64,000 bases of DNA, taken from positions 2,170,001 to 2,234,000 of the forward strand of contig JYIP02000003.1 in the NCBI GenBank assembly GCA_001051155.2, given 5' to 3'. This stretch comes from Chrysoporthe austroafricana (lineage: Eukaryota > Ascomycota > Sordariomycetes > Diaporthales > Cryphonectriaceae). This document shows positions 48,352 through 61,800 of the stretch, one piece after another; the first letter of the stretch is position 1, and every line of letters starts with the position of its first letter. The position numbers were made by a program, and so were the translations under genes. The notes under the pieces were generated by a model. It ran no database searches. It was not told where the DNA came from and saw nothing but the letters and a program-made list of their open reading frames with translations.

Positions 48352-50970
48352 CTAGTAGGGAGGATTGTTGATTGCATCGGGCGCCATAGCCGGGAATGTG
48401 AATCCGGGCGGGAAAATGGGCATGCCCTGCTGGTTTGTAGAAAGGCCGTATCCGAAGCTGGGCACGATCGGCTCATCGTTGCTGGGCTTGCTTGTGTTGT
48501 TGGGCCGGTCCTCGTCACGGCGGTGCCCGTGGTCTCGGCCGCCGCCGCCACGTCTGCCGTGTCGGCGTTCGCTCCGCTCTTCATTGTGGTGCGTGGACTT
48601 CGGGCCGTGGCTGCCGCCCTTGTCGGTCTGCATACGGCGGGAGATGGCCTTGGACGATACACCGGCGCCGATTTCAATGTCGGGCTCCTCGACGACCATG
48701 CCATGAGTGATGGGCTGGCCACCACTGCCACCGTACGGCGCCGTGAGCATCCACTTCCGGTCTGCCTCGGTGAGCTTATGGATGGGGATTACGCTGATAC
48801 CCGTCTGGTAGTCGCTGCAGTCCCTGGGCCCGAATCCGACGCCCCATCTCGTGCGGAGCTGGGCGTCTGGGCTGCGGCCGTCCTCCATGGCCTCCTTCGC
48901 ACTGACAGCATCCTTACGGGTGTACATCTTGACGAATGCGTGGCGCTTCTCTTTATTAACAATGCACGTCTGGACCGCGCCAAAGCGATTGAAGATGCTT
49001 CGCAGCTCATTCTCAGGGCACGTGACCCCGCCCACGAACAGGGTACGGCTCAGGACCTTGATGTGATTATTAGGAAGAGACGGGTCGAACTGCACAAACT
49101 TGTCCTGCTGGGAAGGAGGCGCCGCCTCACTGCGCCGAGGGCTCGAGCCGCGGCGTCCAGCTGGGGAGCGCTGTCGGTATGCACGACCCCGATCCCGATC
49201 GTCAAAGCGATCCCGGGGCGGAGAGTTACGGCCATGCTCGCCAAAGCGACGGTCATCACGACCACGAGGAGATTCACGGTGGTCCCAACGGCGTCCTGGG
49301 GAGCGCGAGCGCGATCTACCACGCGCCCCATTGGTGGGGGATCTCAGATCACGGTCATCAGGTCTCGGCGGAGCCCACCCGTTGCCGCTACCGCTGGGAG
49401 GCATCGAATACGCGCCTTGGTTCGGCTGAGGAGCCTGCGGCGTGGCAGCCGGAGCAGCGCCACCGCTGCTGGCAAGAGCCTTCACCACGGCGGCAATCTG
49501 ATCGGCCGGAAGGCCCTTCTGGATTAGTTGCTGGATCAGCGCCACCTGCAGCGCGGTCGGGTCAGCGCCGCCCGCCGGCGCCACAGTGGGTGCCAGTGCA
49601 TTTGCCATGGCCGCTGCACCATTCTGAGCGCCGAAGTTGGGAAGAGACGCAGGCTGGGTCTGCGGTGGGATAAAGGGCGGAGCAGACACGCCCATGGGGG
49701 GCATAGTGGGCTGCGCCGCATGCTGCATGAAGGGCAAACCTAAGCCCGGCTGGGCGGGGTTCATGAAAGACGTGGCTGCAATGTTACTAGGGAGCCCGGA
49801 AGAAGTGTACGGAGCAGATACTGGGACTGGCGCGGGGGCTGCTGGTGCCGAGACGCCCTGGGGCTGGTTCTGGTTCTGCTGCGCGATGTTCTTGAGGGTA
49901 GCAAGGGTCTCAGCGATGTTGGGTGGGAGTGCCGGGGCTGGCTGCATGGTAGTGGTGTTGAGGGAAGCCAGCACGTTCGGAGGCGGACTGCCTGGAGGAG
50001 TGGTGGACTCTTCTGTGAGAAGCCACCAGTCAGATTCTGTGAGTGATTGTGCCGTGCTGGGTTCCGGACGCGACGCCGCAGCAGCAGACTTAAAATGTTT
50101 GGGGGTTGGCCTCCAGAGGAGGGCCGGGGGAAGGGGGAACTTAGGTGGACATACGGTTTAGCTTCTGCTTGAAGCCTTCGATCATCGCCATGGGAAAGGT
50201 CTGTCCCTTCTCCCAGATGTCGACGAGCTTCTTAATCTTTTCCTACATGCAAACCTTAGTGAGCTTCTATTCGCTAGACCCCCGGAGTGCATTCTACAAG
50301 ACCAGTGGTGATGAGCAGCCGGATGGCCTCATTACAGCAAGATCTGGTCCCTGTCGTGCACAGGCTCGTCAAGGCCGATGGGATGGTTGTGGTCACGGGA
50401 CAAGTGCTGACATACCTTCTGATCCTGGGGGGCGGAGGAGGTGATGTCGTTCATCAGGACGGGCATCAGCTCGGTTACCCTGTTCACGCCAGCAGCAAAG
50501 GTGCCATCTGGAGCAGCACTGTTGACAGGCTGGCCTTGCTGCTTGGCCTGCTCAAGCCATTTGCGGGTTACAGAGTCTACAACGTAGAGTACACCCAGCT
50601 TGTGGGTGCCTGGGGCTTTCTTGAAGTGGGTGAAGATCTTCTGGATGAGGACCGACTCGGACTGAACTCAAAGCGGCGTGGTTAGTTCTGAAAGGGCTGA
50701 AAGGGCATAGACACATGCCAATGATGTTGGTTGGTCTGGAGGGGGCGGGGCAGGGGGCTTTGACGTGATGGTGGGAGGGATAAGACAATACGACCATGCG
50801 GCGTGGCTTTGTTATGTGAAGTGGACAAAGGAGGGCGTCATTGTCCTTACCTGGACGTTGGCAATGCAGAGGCTCGTGATGGTACTGATCCTAGAACCCG
50901 AGACCCCGGGCGGCTTCAAAGAAAGCATTGCCAGGAGACTGGTCTCCAAATCTGCTACGGCAGACGACAT
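48352..50970 (-). CDS. nrd1: Nrd1/Seb1-type CID and RRM transcription termination factor
   Basis: Predicted 704-aa nuclear protein from four exons: 50970-50851, 50661-50416, 50242-50155 and 50012-48352. Residues 1-150 form a CTD-interaction domain, with the hallmark LGVLYVVDSVTRKWLEQA and the closing EKIKKLVDIWEKGQTFP. A Pro/Ala/Gln-rich linker follows, then an RS/RD-rich stretch (about 370-450), and an RRM at about 470-545 (SRTLFVGGV as RNP2; RHAFVKMYTRKDA as RNP1) with the extra KWMLTAPYGG segment found in Nrd1/Seb1. The C-terminus is Gly/Pro-rich and ends NPPY. By family it binds phosphorylated RNA polymerase II CTD and nascent RNA to drive termination or 3' end formation. The first three exons are short and recoverable only by splicing. 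Confidence 0.93.
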
Positions 50971-53326
50971 GGTGATGAACTTGGTTGGTTGCCAGCCTGA
51001 AGGCCACACTACTTGTCGACGAGTGATCAGGTCTTAAAATAACCCGTATTCGTTGTCTAGCACCTGGTGTGAGGCACAACAACAGCTGGAGCCCTCGTGG
51101 AGGATGCGGCTTGGTAAGAATCAATTGCAGACCAAGGTATGATGCCTGTTTCGCCTGCTCGCCTTTGTTTACCCGCTCGCCCTGGTGGCCAGGTGAGCTG
51201 TCTGTCCCTCGCGCTCCCCTCCTGCGACACCAGATCCCCCAGGGCCCTGGAAAGGTGTTGGCTACAGAGGTACTGAGACGGCGGTGGCGAGGCAAGCCTC
51301 TGGCACCTGGATCTCAGAAAAGGGAAGCAGTGTGTACAGAGCTTTTGCGACGACGCGGCAAGGACCAGCTGATCCAGCGAGAGTACGGTGTTGTACGAAG
51401 GTCAAACGGCACAGCCTAGACCCGGAGGGTGCTTGCTTGCTTTTGTTTACTGCGAGAGGCAGGCAAATTTCTAAAACGGTCGAGGTCTGTTGTGAATGGG
51501 ACGATGTCTTTCTTTCGAGGTGGCGCGTGCAGAACCTGCTCTCGCGGCAAAGGAGAACTTCCAGATCAATCTGCAGGATGTCCGGGCAGGCCAGAAGATG
51601 CCAGGACTACTGCAGCTTTGATGAAAATCAAGTCGGACGGGTGGATTCTCGATGGAATCTGATACGGGTGGCCGTGTTACTGCCAAGGTGTTGAGTCGTT
51701 GTGTGGGTGGTAGGAAGATGGGAAAAATTGGAGGCGGCGGCAGACGGGTCGGGTTTTTATGAGGCACTGAGGGGTGGGTGGGCGCCTGGCTAGGTCACTG
51801 GTCGAGCGCTGACTGGCGGAGAGGGGGCTAGTGAACTAGCGTGGGCAGGCGCTCGTGGCACTCATGGTGAAGAGAAGCAAGTCACTGCCATGCACGTGCC
51901 ACAGACAACACAGTAACAACAGCCAGTCACGTCGCGGTGGGGACATGTTAGAGGCTACACTCACTGCTTCACTGGCACGCTGGCCAGCACTCACTGGCGG
52001 CTACTGAGTAAGAAGAGTCCCTCCCCTTTCACGCGGTGGTACTAACTATGTCGAGAAGGGTGACAGCTTCAGTCTTCAGTCCTCGAGGTGTGTGCCGAGT
52101 CCTCTCTATGCACCTCCTCCTTGGTGGTTCATGCCCACAGGGGAGAGACCTGCTTTTCCAAGACTAAGACTCTTTCTTCTTCCTTGCAGTGTCTCACAGG
52201 CCTCGGAGCCCCGTGTGGCTTACACGTAATCTCTCTCTCAATGCCTCGGCGGGTACGGCCCATGCAGCCGACTCTCAGCCCCAAGACGCAGCGTCGGAGA
52301 AAGATGAAGGGGTGGTGGCATACTACTAAGTACATAGCATGGTCAGCCGGGGATCGCACGAAGAGCGAGTCGCGAGCCGAAACGTTCCAGCCGCGGGTCT
52401 GAAGCGGAAGCTACGCAACCAGCTTGGCAGGGCGTGGCAGGGCTGGTTTGGGGGTCCGGCATGGCGACCGGGTAACCTCAGGAAGCTCGCCTCGGGCCGC
52501 GCAGCCCCCGTCACAGGGTTCACAGGGGACCCAGCGTGGCAGCGTGCCAGGTACGCCAGGCACGCCAGGCACGCCGGTGAAGGAGATGATGATGGTGAGA
52601 TGATGAGATGATGATGGTGGTGGTGGTGGTGGTGGTGGTGGTGGTAGCGGTGGAGGATTGCCGTCCTCCTGGCGGTACGGGCACTGGCTGGCCTCACCCG
52701 AGCTGGCCTCACTCGGACCATTCCTGTATCGCAGCCATCGCCGCGCCAGCGATCGTGGGCGTGGGCGGTTGCGGGTGGCCATGTGCGTCTTCGGAGCGTG
52801 GGAGCTGCAGCTGCTGCCACGGCATCTTCTGACGTCAAGCTGTGGGCGCATCCTCCTCCTGCACCCGACCCGATTATAGCACGCCCGCCGTACATGCGAC
52901 TTGCGGCCGCGGCGACGTCCAGCCCGGGCCCGGCGCCCTCGAGGCGGACCGGGTGCCTGCGCGGGTGCTCTCGATGCGGCCGCTCTCAGAGATGCCGGTA
53001 CGAGGCTCTGCAGACCGTCGTCGCCCCAGCCGGGCTGAGAACTGATGCGTCGGCGTGCTGTCTGCTCGTAGCGGGAACCTGGGCAGGGATGTGTTGAGGT
53101 CAGATCCGGCTGCGCCCATCGTTTTTCCTTCCTGTCCTTTCCTCGACCCCGGACGCCCACGGCCCTCAAAATTCGCGCTTTTTTGTCCGAGCTGCCCTGT
53201 CCTTTTTCCCTCCGGCCGAATTTCTACCTGTTCGTCCTCCTTCCCGCAGCGTCTTCTTTTCCTGTCCTCCTCCTCTCGCACTCTCCTCCGCCTCCCATAC
53301 CCAGAACAGCCCTGTCTGCCTCCAAG
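50971..53326. other. Divergent intergenic between nrd1 and cit1
   Basis: 2.4 kb of promoter sequence for both genes. It contains GCACGCCAG-type short direct repeats around 52545-52575 and the ATG/GGT microsatellite at 52583-52656. Pyrimidine-rich 53110-53300 is the likely cit1 promoter and leader. No gene is supported; the 189- and 252-codon minus frames here are shadows of the repeat and GC bias. Confidence 0.5.
52583..52656. repeat. (GAT)n/(GGT)n compound microsatellite
   Basis: Alternating GATGAT units grade into about ten GGT units in non-coding DNA. Confidence 0.9.
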
Positions 53327-55121
53327 ATGGCCTCTTCCATGCGCCTCGGCTCTGCAGCCCTGAGGACCTCCTTGAGGGCCTCTGCTTTCCGACCTACCAC
53401 CATCAACGCCGTCCGCTGCTACAGCGCGAAGACCCAGGTATGCCCCGAGCTGCATTGGCACGCGGCGGCCCGCCCGCATTCCAGCCCTCCTCGGCTCCGA
53501 GCAGCCGTCGAGCCCCAATCTCTGCCTCGAGGCCAATTTTCGCTGACGGCCCTGCCACCTGCCAGACCCTGAAGGAGCGCTTCGCCGAGCTTCTGCCCGA
53601 GAAGATCGAGGAGATCAAGGCCCTCCGAAAGTCAGTAGCGACCAGTGACCTCACACATACACACATACACAAACGCGCGCGCCCGCGCCCTGCGCCGGCG
53701 GCCTGGCTGACCTGAGGTCCGAATCTATAGGGAGAATGGCTCCAAGGTGGTCGACAAGGTGACCCTAGACCAGGTCTACGGCGGTGCCCGTGGCATCAAG
53801 TGCCTGGTCTGGGAGGGCTCCGTCCTCGACTCCGAGGAGGGTATCCGCTTCCGCGGCAAGACGATCCCCGAGTGCCAGGAGCTCCTCCCCAAGGCTCCTG
53901 GCGGCAAGGAGCCTCTGCCCGAGGGTGAGTTGCAGCCCGCTGGAACCCCCCTACCGCGCGCGCCCGTGCTAACGCGATCCCCCGTCGGTCACCAGGTCTT
54001 TTCTGGCTCCTCCTGACCGGTGAGGTCCCGTCCGAGCAGCAGGTCCGCGACCTGTCCGCCGAGTGGGCCGCCCGTTCCGACGTGCCCAAGTTCGTCGAGG
54101 AGCTCATCGACCGCTGCCCCTCCGACCTGCACCCCATGGCCCAGTTCTCGCTCGCCGTCACCGCCCTCGAGCACACCTCGTCGTTCGCCAAGGCCTACGC
54201 GAAGGGCATCAACAAGAAGGAGTACTGGGGCTACACCTTCGAGGACTCCATGGACCTGATCGCCAAGCTGCCCACCATCGCCGCCCGCATCTACCAGAAC
54301 GTCTTCAAGGGCGGCAAGGTTGCTCCCGTCCAGAAGGACAAGGACTACTCGTTCAACTTCGCCAACCAGCTGGGCTTCGGAAACAACGCCGACTTCATTG
54401 AGCTGCTGCGTCTGTACCTGACCATCCACACCGACCACGAGGGCGGCAACGTCAGCGCCCACACCACCCACCTGGTCGGCAGCGCCCTCAGCTCCCCCTT
54501 CCTGTCCGTCTCCGCCGGTCTCCAGGGTCTGGCCGGCCCCCTGCACGGCCTGGCCAACCAGGAGGTGCTGAACTGGCTCACCGAGATGAAGAAGGCCGTT
54601 GGTGACGACCTGAGCGACAAGGCCATCACCGACTACCTGTGGTCGACCCTGAACGCGGGCCGCGTGGTTCCCGGCTACGGCCACGCCGTGCTCCGCAAGA
54701 CCGACCCTCGCTACATGGCGCAGCGCAAGTTCGCGCAGGAGAAGATGCCTGAGGACCCCATGTTCCAGCTGGTCAGCCAGGTGTACAAGATCGCCCCCGG
54801 CGTCCTGACCGAGCACGGCAAGACCAAGAACCCCTACCCCAACGTCGATGCCCACTCCGGCGTCCTCCTCCAGTACTACGGCTTGACCGAGGCCAACTAC
54901 TACACCGTCCTGTTCGGTGTGTCCCGCGCCATTGGTGTCCTGCCCCAGCTGATCATCGACCGCGCCGTCGGCGCCCCCATCGAGAGGTAAGCTTCGTGTT
55001 ACCCCCCCCCCCTTTTTTCAGCTTATTATTATTATCGTGCCTGGCCTGCTAACGCGAGGCGCACCCCAGGCCCAAGTCCTTCTCCACCGAGAAGTGGATC
55101 GAGATCTGCAAGAAGCTCTAA
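53327..55121 (+). CDS. cit1: Mitochondrial citrate synthase
   Basis: Predicted 470-aa enzyme from five exons: 53327-53437, 53566-53630, 53731-53924, 53996-54986 and 55070-55121. It condenses acetyl-CoA and oxaloacetate to citrate in the mitochondrial matrix. Exon 1 encodes a basic, acid-free presequence ([20 protein letters not shown]) for mitochondrial import. The three catalytic residues are recognisable: His in [12 protein letters not shown], His in [16 protein letters not shown], and Asp in [21 protein letters not shown] and the GVSRAIG segment are also conserved. The length fits eukaryotic Si-type citrate synthases. The protein ends EICKKL, which is not a canonical peroxisomal signal. 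The next gene, 1.8 kb downstream on the same strand, is the citrate carrier. Confidence 0.98.
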
Positions 55122-56931
55122 GCCAACGGCGGAGAAGCACGACTGCACGTTCTGGAGACGGGAGCGCGCTGGCATTTCCGGTAGGATCGAGGGACATCTC
55201 TTCACGACGCACGGTACACATTGCATGAACGGATAGATTTTTTCTTTGATCGAGGGATGCTGGGAAAAATTTACAGGTGCGCGACTGGGGAGGTAGACCT
55301 GATGGAGAGCGAAATACCCCGTCACTCGTGGCGCTTGTACATTATGAAACTCTGTATCCCCCCCCAAAAAAACCATGTTAGATCTAGACGAGCGAGCGTC
55401 TAGTTGGAATCCAACCCTCCTCTCACGACCTGCGGCTGCTTGGCGGGACCTGTCTCAGATGCGCAGGAGTGAAGCAGAGCACAGCCACGCGATGCTCGTG
55501 TTCCAGACACGATCGGCTCAAGTCATTCCCCAGGCAGGCCGGGCTGCTGGCGGCTGAAGGAGCCGTGGCCCAGATTGGGGCCCTCGTATTGGACGGTGGC
55601 TGGATGGTCAAATTACAAAGTGTCCCTGGGGAGGTCTACAGGGCTTATCGAATTCTGCATCTGCGATAGATTGATTGCCCTCACACTTTTTTGTGGCTCC
55701 TGCTAGAGCGTTGGGAAGGTGGCCCAATTTTTTTTTTTTTTTTTCTTTCTTTGAGATATCCCGACTCCGGGGACGTCTTTGTTGAGGTGAGGTCCTCGCC
55801 CGGGGGGGCCCAGTCAGCAAGGTACTATGGTACTACCACACCGGTATGGTATGTACGTATGGTACTACGGTACACCCGCCCGCACCGGGTTCTGTATGCT
55901 GGGCCAGGTACCCCGTATCTACCCCCCCGCCGGCATCCTCCCCACGCCTCACCAGCTAACCATCACCAAACACCCGCCCACGCCGCCCGCCTGTAGGTCG
56001 GGAACCGGGGTCCCCAGGGCGGGCTGCAGGGCCGTGGCCCCCTGTAAGTATCTCCTAAGATCCCCGAGAGCCCAACGACGCCGCCAAGACGGCCGCCAAT
56101 TGCGAGCCTCTGGATTGTCCCGGCGCTTTTTGTCTTGTCGTCTGTTGTTGACGTTTCAGCAGGTCCAGCAGAAAGAAAGCCCCCTTTCTCTCTCTCGATC
56201 CCCTGGCCTTCCCACCGCGCGACGCTGCACGACGCCGAGATCTCTGGCGAGAACCTGACCGTACGTGTTCCTCGTGCTGCTTGCCATATCGGTAAGTGAT
56301 CAACCCTGGCGATATCGTCCTCGATTGAGTTTGGCGCCGGGGGTTTGTTTGGGAGCTTCACCCGCCCCCCCCCCCCAAACCCCCCACGGGCTGTGCTGGG
56401 TCGGGACGGGGCTCCTCTGCGAGCTTTGTTTGCCTGGGAAAACTCCGGCCAGTAGGGCAGCAGCAGGGCCACCATCGCCGGGTCAAGTCGCAAGCTTACC
56501 GGCTGACATGTGCATGCGCCCAGGAGTCCGAAACCACCGACATATCCCGCACACCACCCTGTTCTTTTTTTGTCCGGCCTGTGAGATAGCTGTACGCGAC
56601 CGTCCTTGAGCTCTCGGCCTCTCTCGCTCCCTCCCTCCCTCTCTATCTCTCTCGTCTCTCCTGCAGAACAGACAGCCCTCACTGTGCGTATACCCTCGTC
56701 CAGGAGAAGAACAACACCAACACCACCAGACACCCTCCCTCTCCCCCCTCCCCCTCCTCCCAAGCTCCTCCTGCTCACCGCTGCAGCTCCGTATATATCT
56801 GTTCTCTAGCTAACCTGCGCGCCACCAACACCACAGGGAACCAGAAAACCTCGCCAGACACTCCCCCCCGCGAAGAAGCACCCTACTTCCCTTGGTCAGG
56901 GCCCCTCCCCCGTCAACCTGCCGCCATCGTC
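55122..56931. other. Intergenic between cit1 and yhm2
   Basis: This holds the cit1 3' end (T tract at 55731-55744, GTAC-rich stretch 55820-55880) and the yhm2 promoter/leader. Pyrimidine-rich 56606-56660 and 56735-56770 immediately precede the carrier. A possible leader intron is listed separately. Confidence 0.5.
56292..56666 (+). other. Possible intron in the yhm2 5' leader
   Basis: A perfect donor GTAAGT at 56292 and a polypyrimidine tract ending CTCCTGCAG at 56666 would remove 375 nt from the leader. No clear CTRAC branch site was found close to the acceptor, so this is tentative. Confidence 0.3.
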
Positions 56932-58086
56932 ATGTCCGCCGTCGCCACCGTGCCGACTCCGGCCCCGGAGAAGAAGAAGCTGGAGAAGAAGCCCATCAAG
57001 TTCTCCAACCTGCTCCTCGGAGCCGGCCTCAACATGTTCGAGGTCACCACCCTCGGCCAGCCCCTCGAGGTCATCAAGACCACCATGGCTGCCCACCGTG
57101 GCGACGGCTTCATGACCGCCCTGGGCCGCATCTGGTCCCGCGGTGGTGTGCTGGGCTGTGCGTGATCTCCCTCTCCCTTTCTCTCCCTCCCTCTCTCCCA
57201 CACTCCTCCCCGGGCCCGCGTAACATTACCGCCGGCGCGCCGCGAACCAGAGCTGACCGGGGGCCCTGGCCTGCCAGTCTACCAAGGCCTCATCCCCTGG
57301 GCCTGGATCGAGGCCTCCACCAAGGGCGCCGTGCTCCTCTTCGTCGCCTCGGAGGCCGAGTACTACGCGCGCAACGCCGGCGCGTCCGAGTTCCTGGGCG
57401 GCATCACGGGCGGCGTGACGGGCGGCGTGGCCCAGGCCTACGCCACCATGGGCTTCTGTACCTGCATGAAGACGGTCGAGATCACCAAGCACAAGGTCGC
57501 CGAGGCCGGCGGCAAGCCCCCCTCCACCTGGGCCACCTTCGCCGACATCTACCGCCGCGAGGGCGTCCGCGGCATCAACAAGGGCGTCAACGCCGTCGCC
57601 ATCCGCCAGATGACCAACTGGGGCTCCCGCTTCGGCCTGTCGCGCCTCGCCGAGCAGGGCATCCGCCGCGCCACCGGCAAGGAGCACGGCGAGAAGCTCA
57701 GCGCCGCCGAGAAGATCCTCGCCTCCGGCCTCGGCGGCGGCCTGTCCGCCTGGAACCAGCCCATCGAGGTCATCCGCGTCGAGATGCAGAGCAAGAAGGA
57801 GGACCCCAACCGCCCCAAGAAGATGACCGTCGGCAACACCTTCCGCTACATCTACGACACCAACGGCGTCAAGGGCCTGTACCGCGGCGTCACCCCCCGC
57901 ATCGGCCTCGGCATGTGGCAGACCATCTGCATGGTCGCGCTTGGCGACATGTGAGTTGCTCCTTCTTTCTCCCTTTCTCTCCCTGAGTCTCTCCGCCTGC
58001 GGCATACAGAGAGCTGACGCGCGACGCGCAGGGCCAAGAGCATGGTTGAGAGGGTGACCGGCGAGGCCGTCACCGCTAAGCATTAG
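56932..58086 (+). CDS. yhm2: Mitochondrial citrate/oxoglutarate carrier, Yhm2 type
   Basis: Predicted 317-aa inner-membrane carrier from three exons: 56932-57157, 57278-57950 and 58032-58086. It belongs to the mitochondrial carrier family: repeat 1 has QPLEVIKT and repeat 3 [12 protein letters not shown], both fitting PX[DE]XX[KR], while repeat 2 has the degenerate [15 protein letters not shown] that is characteristic of yeast Yhm2. [15 protein letters not shown] and the closing [16 protein letters not shown] also fit. Yhm2 exchanges matrix citrate for cytosolic oxoglutarate and supplies cytosolic NADPH and acetyl-CoA precursors; the yeast protein also binds mitochondrial DNA. Its tandem position after citrate synthase makes functional coupling plausible. 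Confidence 0.93.
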
Positions 58087-58850
58087 AGCGACGGCGTTTC
58101 AGGATACTTAGTTAGTAGGAGTGATGGTACTAGTAGCAATGGTGTGATATCAATGACGGGATCTGATCACCGGGCGCGGCGCGGCGCGGCGCTTTCTCGG
58201 GTACGAAAGACGGGGGCGAACGCCTGTTTTCTTTAGAAAAACGAAAAAGAGGCATTCTCATCACGGGAGGTTGTGTCGGCCGAGGGGACCCTGGCGGGTT
58301 TTCTCGATCTTGAACGCCACCTGTACGGATAGATGGTCTAATGTCTCTAGCAAGTTACGTGCATGAATGAGATAGATGTCTTTTTTTGCTCGTAGTCGCT
58401 GCGGCCTTTGATACGCTTGGTCCCCTCAGGCGTTCCCGGTCCGGCTTCTCTGCTGTTGTCATGCGGGTGAGTGAGCGAACCCTCACTGGAGCTGAGACGA
58501 GCGGCGCGACGTGGTTCAGGTCCGGCGCACCTATCGTCAGGATCCGTCGACCGGTCCTCTCCTCCGTCCCGGCGAGAGAGAGAGAACAGGAACATTGAGA
58601 TGATGATGATGGTATCCTTGGTTTAGACTACCTGATGGGACTATCCCAGCCAAATTCCATACATGCTGTGGAGCATCTAATAGGACCCCCAATTTCCCAC
58701 GATCATGAGTAGCCCCGTACTCTGTGAACGGTATGCGGAGCCTCCCATCGCCCTTGCGATGATACAGCTATGGCTCTCTCTCTATCTTTTTGTATCGAGA
58801 CATGTACATTCAGAGCACCTATTATTCGTGATGGTGCAGCCAACAACCCT
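58087..58850. other. Intergenic between convergent genes
   Basis: 764 bp holding the 3' ends of yhm2 and the large WD40 gene. A (GCGCG)-rich stretch lies at 58177-58195. Nothing else was recognised. Confidence 0.5.
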
Positions 58851-61800
58851 CTAGACCCAGACGCCGGTCTCCTCGCCCCACTCCGCGGTGGCGGGGTCCC
58901 ATTCTACCACCTCTGCCGTGCCCTCGCGGAGATCTGCCTCCTCATCCTCCACGATGTCGGGGTACTGAAGCCCCTCGTACAGCTCCCGCTCGCCGATGCC
59001 GTCGCCGGCAAGCACGTCGCGGATCTCCAGGCTGAGCTTCTTGAACTCGAGGTCGAGCCCGCAATTGTCCTCGTGCTGCCTCAGCAGCGCCTTCTTCGCG
59101 TCCTCTGGATCGACCGTCTCGTCCTGCGTGTACGCCACCCGCTTGAGGGTCCTGGTCCTCGAGGGCGGGTTGGAGTACATCTTGGCGTTGCTCTGGAGGA
59201 AGGCCTCGAAGTGGGCGAGCACGGGCATCGACGTGTCGCGGCCAAGATACGCCTCGCGGCGGTAGAGTCCTGTCGAGGCGTAGTTCACGCCTTTCACCAT
59301 GCCTATAGTGGGGTCGCCGCTGTACCGGAGCTGGCGTTCCTCGATGTACCTATGGCCCAGCGCCCGACCATCTAGCGGCGCGGCGTTCGGAGGAGGGGGT
59401 GGGTCGGCGTGCGGAGTGATCGTGGTCGGTATGCGTTTCTTGATGCCGCCCGGTAGTTTCACGAACGATGGCGGGCTCCCGTCGTCTTGGTCCACAGACA
59501 AGACAAACACCCGACCACTGGCGTCGCCGACGACAAGCCTTGACTTGTCCGGAGAGAAGGCACCAAAGCTGATTTGTGCCGGTGCCTCGAGAATGACCCG
59601 GCCTTTAGCCTTCCTTCCCGAGCACCGCACATTCCAGACTTTGACGACGCCGTCGGAAGATCCAGTGTAGAAGCGATCCATCGACGCGCCCCAAGCCGTA
59701 AATTTCACGCCGGTATCATCCTCGTGATCACCGGCGGCGACTCCCGCGACTGGTGGACCATGAACCAGCACTTGAATGGGCTTATCACCAAGCGCTGTGT
59801 CCCAGACGTACGTCTTACCGTCGGTACAACCAGCAGTTACATAGCAGCATTGCACGCTATTTGGCATGATCGTCAGCTCATTGATGTCAACGGCGGAGCA
59901 GTCGAGTGCCTTAATCTCGCTGAAAGCTGGGCCTGTGTAATACCCATTATTGACGATACGCTTGAAGATGCGGACCTGTGTTTTGACCTTCTCAAAATTG
60001 AGGGCCGACCCCGTCGGAGATGTCGCAGCAATGAATACTGGCTGGGTCGGATGCCAAAGCACTTCAAAGACGTTCTGGGTCTTCGCGCTTGTAATTGTAA
60101 CGCGATTGCCGGAAATAGCATCCCATAAGCAGAGCTCACCCGTGTTTACACTCTCAGGATGGATGTCGTTATCATCACCTGTGAGGCTTCGCGGCGAATA
60201 GCCGACTAGAAGTAGGTGTTTTACACTCTCCTCGATGCCCCACCTCATCGTCGAAGGGAAGTAGGTCCACTTGTCGATGATCATGGGCGTGCCGTCTGGG
60301 TTCAATATTCTCGAACATGAGAAAGACGCGAAAGAGCTCAGGGCAATGTTGCTATCATCCTTGGAGACTTGATAGACCCTGACGGCATCGGTCGGAACGT
60401 CCGCGGCCGTGGCGACCAGACCACCATCCCGGTGCTCAAACAAGGAAGCCTGGACAAAATTCACGGGTCCTTGGTGCTCCCAGGTACCAATACAGCGCAT
60501 TAAAGCCCCGGCTTTGTCAGCCTTCCAGACTTTCACCTTCTTGTCAAAGCCAGAGCTATAGACTCGATCGTAGATCGCATCATAGTCGGACGATACGACA
60601 GAAGTGTAGAGCCATGGGGACTGGGACTCTCGCATAGCTTCGGTTGAATTCTCGCCCTTCTCGACCAGAGGTCGCGGAATACGGTGGTCCGAATAGGCTT
60701 TCAAGGTTGCTGAACCGCGGGAGATGGAACCCAGAACCAGATTGCCCGGCTTATTGTATTGCTGGTTGTGAGAATCCATATGGACGGTGGTTCCGGCAAC
60801 ATAGGCGTCGTCAGACACCCAGCTGATCGTGGCGAGATCACCAGCGCAATTGGTAAACTCGCATCGCATTTCTAGCCCATCGTTGAGAACCTTGCGATAT
60901 TCATTCGTAAAGTTCACAAGCCTTCTTGTCGAGCCCAGCCTGTTTCCCGACATCTCTCTTGCTAGCAGGAGAGAGGACAGGCGGCTCTCGCGAAGTTCTT
61001 CCTCGCGCGCATCATACGAATCATTCTCGAGCGACAAGACCTGCTGTGCCTGCAACTCCTTCGCAACGGCCCGCCGGTTCAGGATGTCGTCAAGGGACGA
61101 ATGGATATCGCGAAGGAACGCATAGATATCCTCCGCCTCTCGGCCTGGAAATTGGGGGCTTATCTGCCTCGCGACCAGACTGAGATCGTTCGGATTCTTC
61201 AGCCTCTTGAGCAGCTTAGCGAGGTCTCGATGGGGCTCGTTGCTTTGGCCGTTCTTGAGGGTTTTCTTGAATTCATGGTAGACAGCCAACGCAGCCTGGC
61301 GCGCCTCCTCCAAGGTGAAATCCACGTGAAAGACCTGCGGATTCTGCAGAAGTGAAGGGTTCAGCCTCTTCAGCCGACCATTGCTGCGCAAGATAGCCTC
61401 TTTTGCCTTGATGCCAACATAAGGACGGCGGGTAAGTGCGAAGTATGATTTCGCGTCCGTAGTCACGCTTTTGTCCGCCACGGCCGATGCCCAGGCAGCT
61501 TTCCTCGCCCGAGAACTGAAATTTGCCGGGGAGGTAGGAGCACCTATCCTGCACTTCTTCGTAGAGGTTGGCGTCCTCGGAGGCTCACGATGTGTGCGAG
61601 GGGCTTGAGGCGTTAGCATTGATGCCGCTGGGGGTGTCGGTGATGCCGGCTGGTTTGCATAACGAGTTGCTGTACGAGGCACAGGCACTGGAGGAGGAGC
61701 GGCTGGCGGCCTCGCACTCTGCACCTTCTGGTTTCCCTGGACCTTGGACCTCTCAGCAGTCCCCTCTGCTGCATCATCGCCGGTGCCGATCCGCTCCCTA

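Noticed and set aside
48277..49527. 416-codon plus-strand open frame over the nrd1 last exon
   Set aside because: Shadow of the nrd1 coding exon; no splice or domain support.
55104..55121. C-terminal KKL of citrate synthase as a peroxisomal signal
   Set aside because: KKL is not a standard PTS1, and the clear N-terminal presequence indicates mitochondria.
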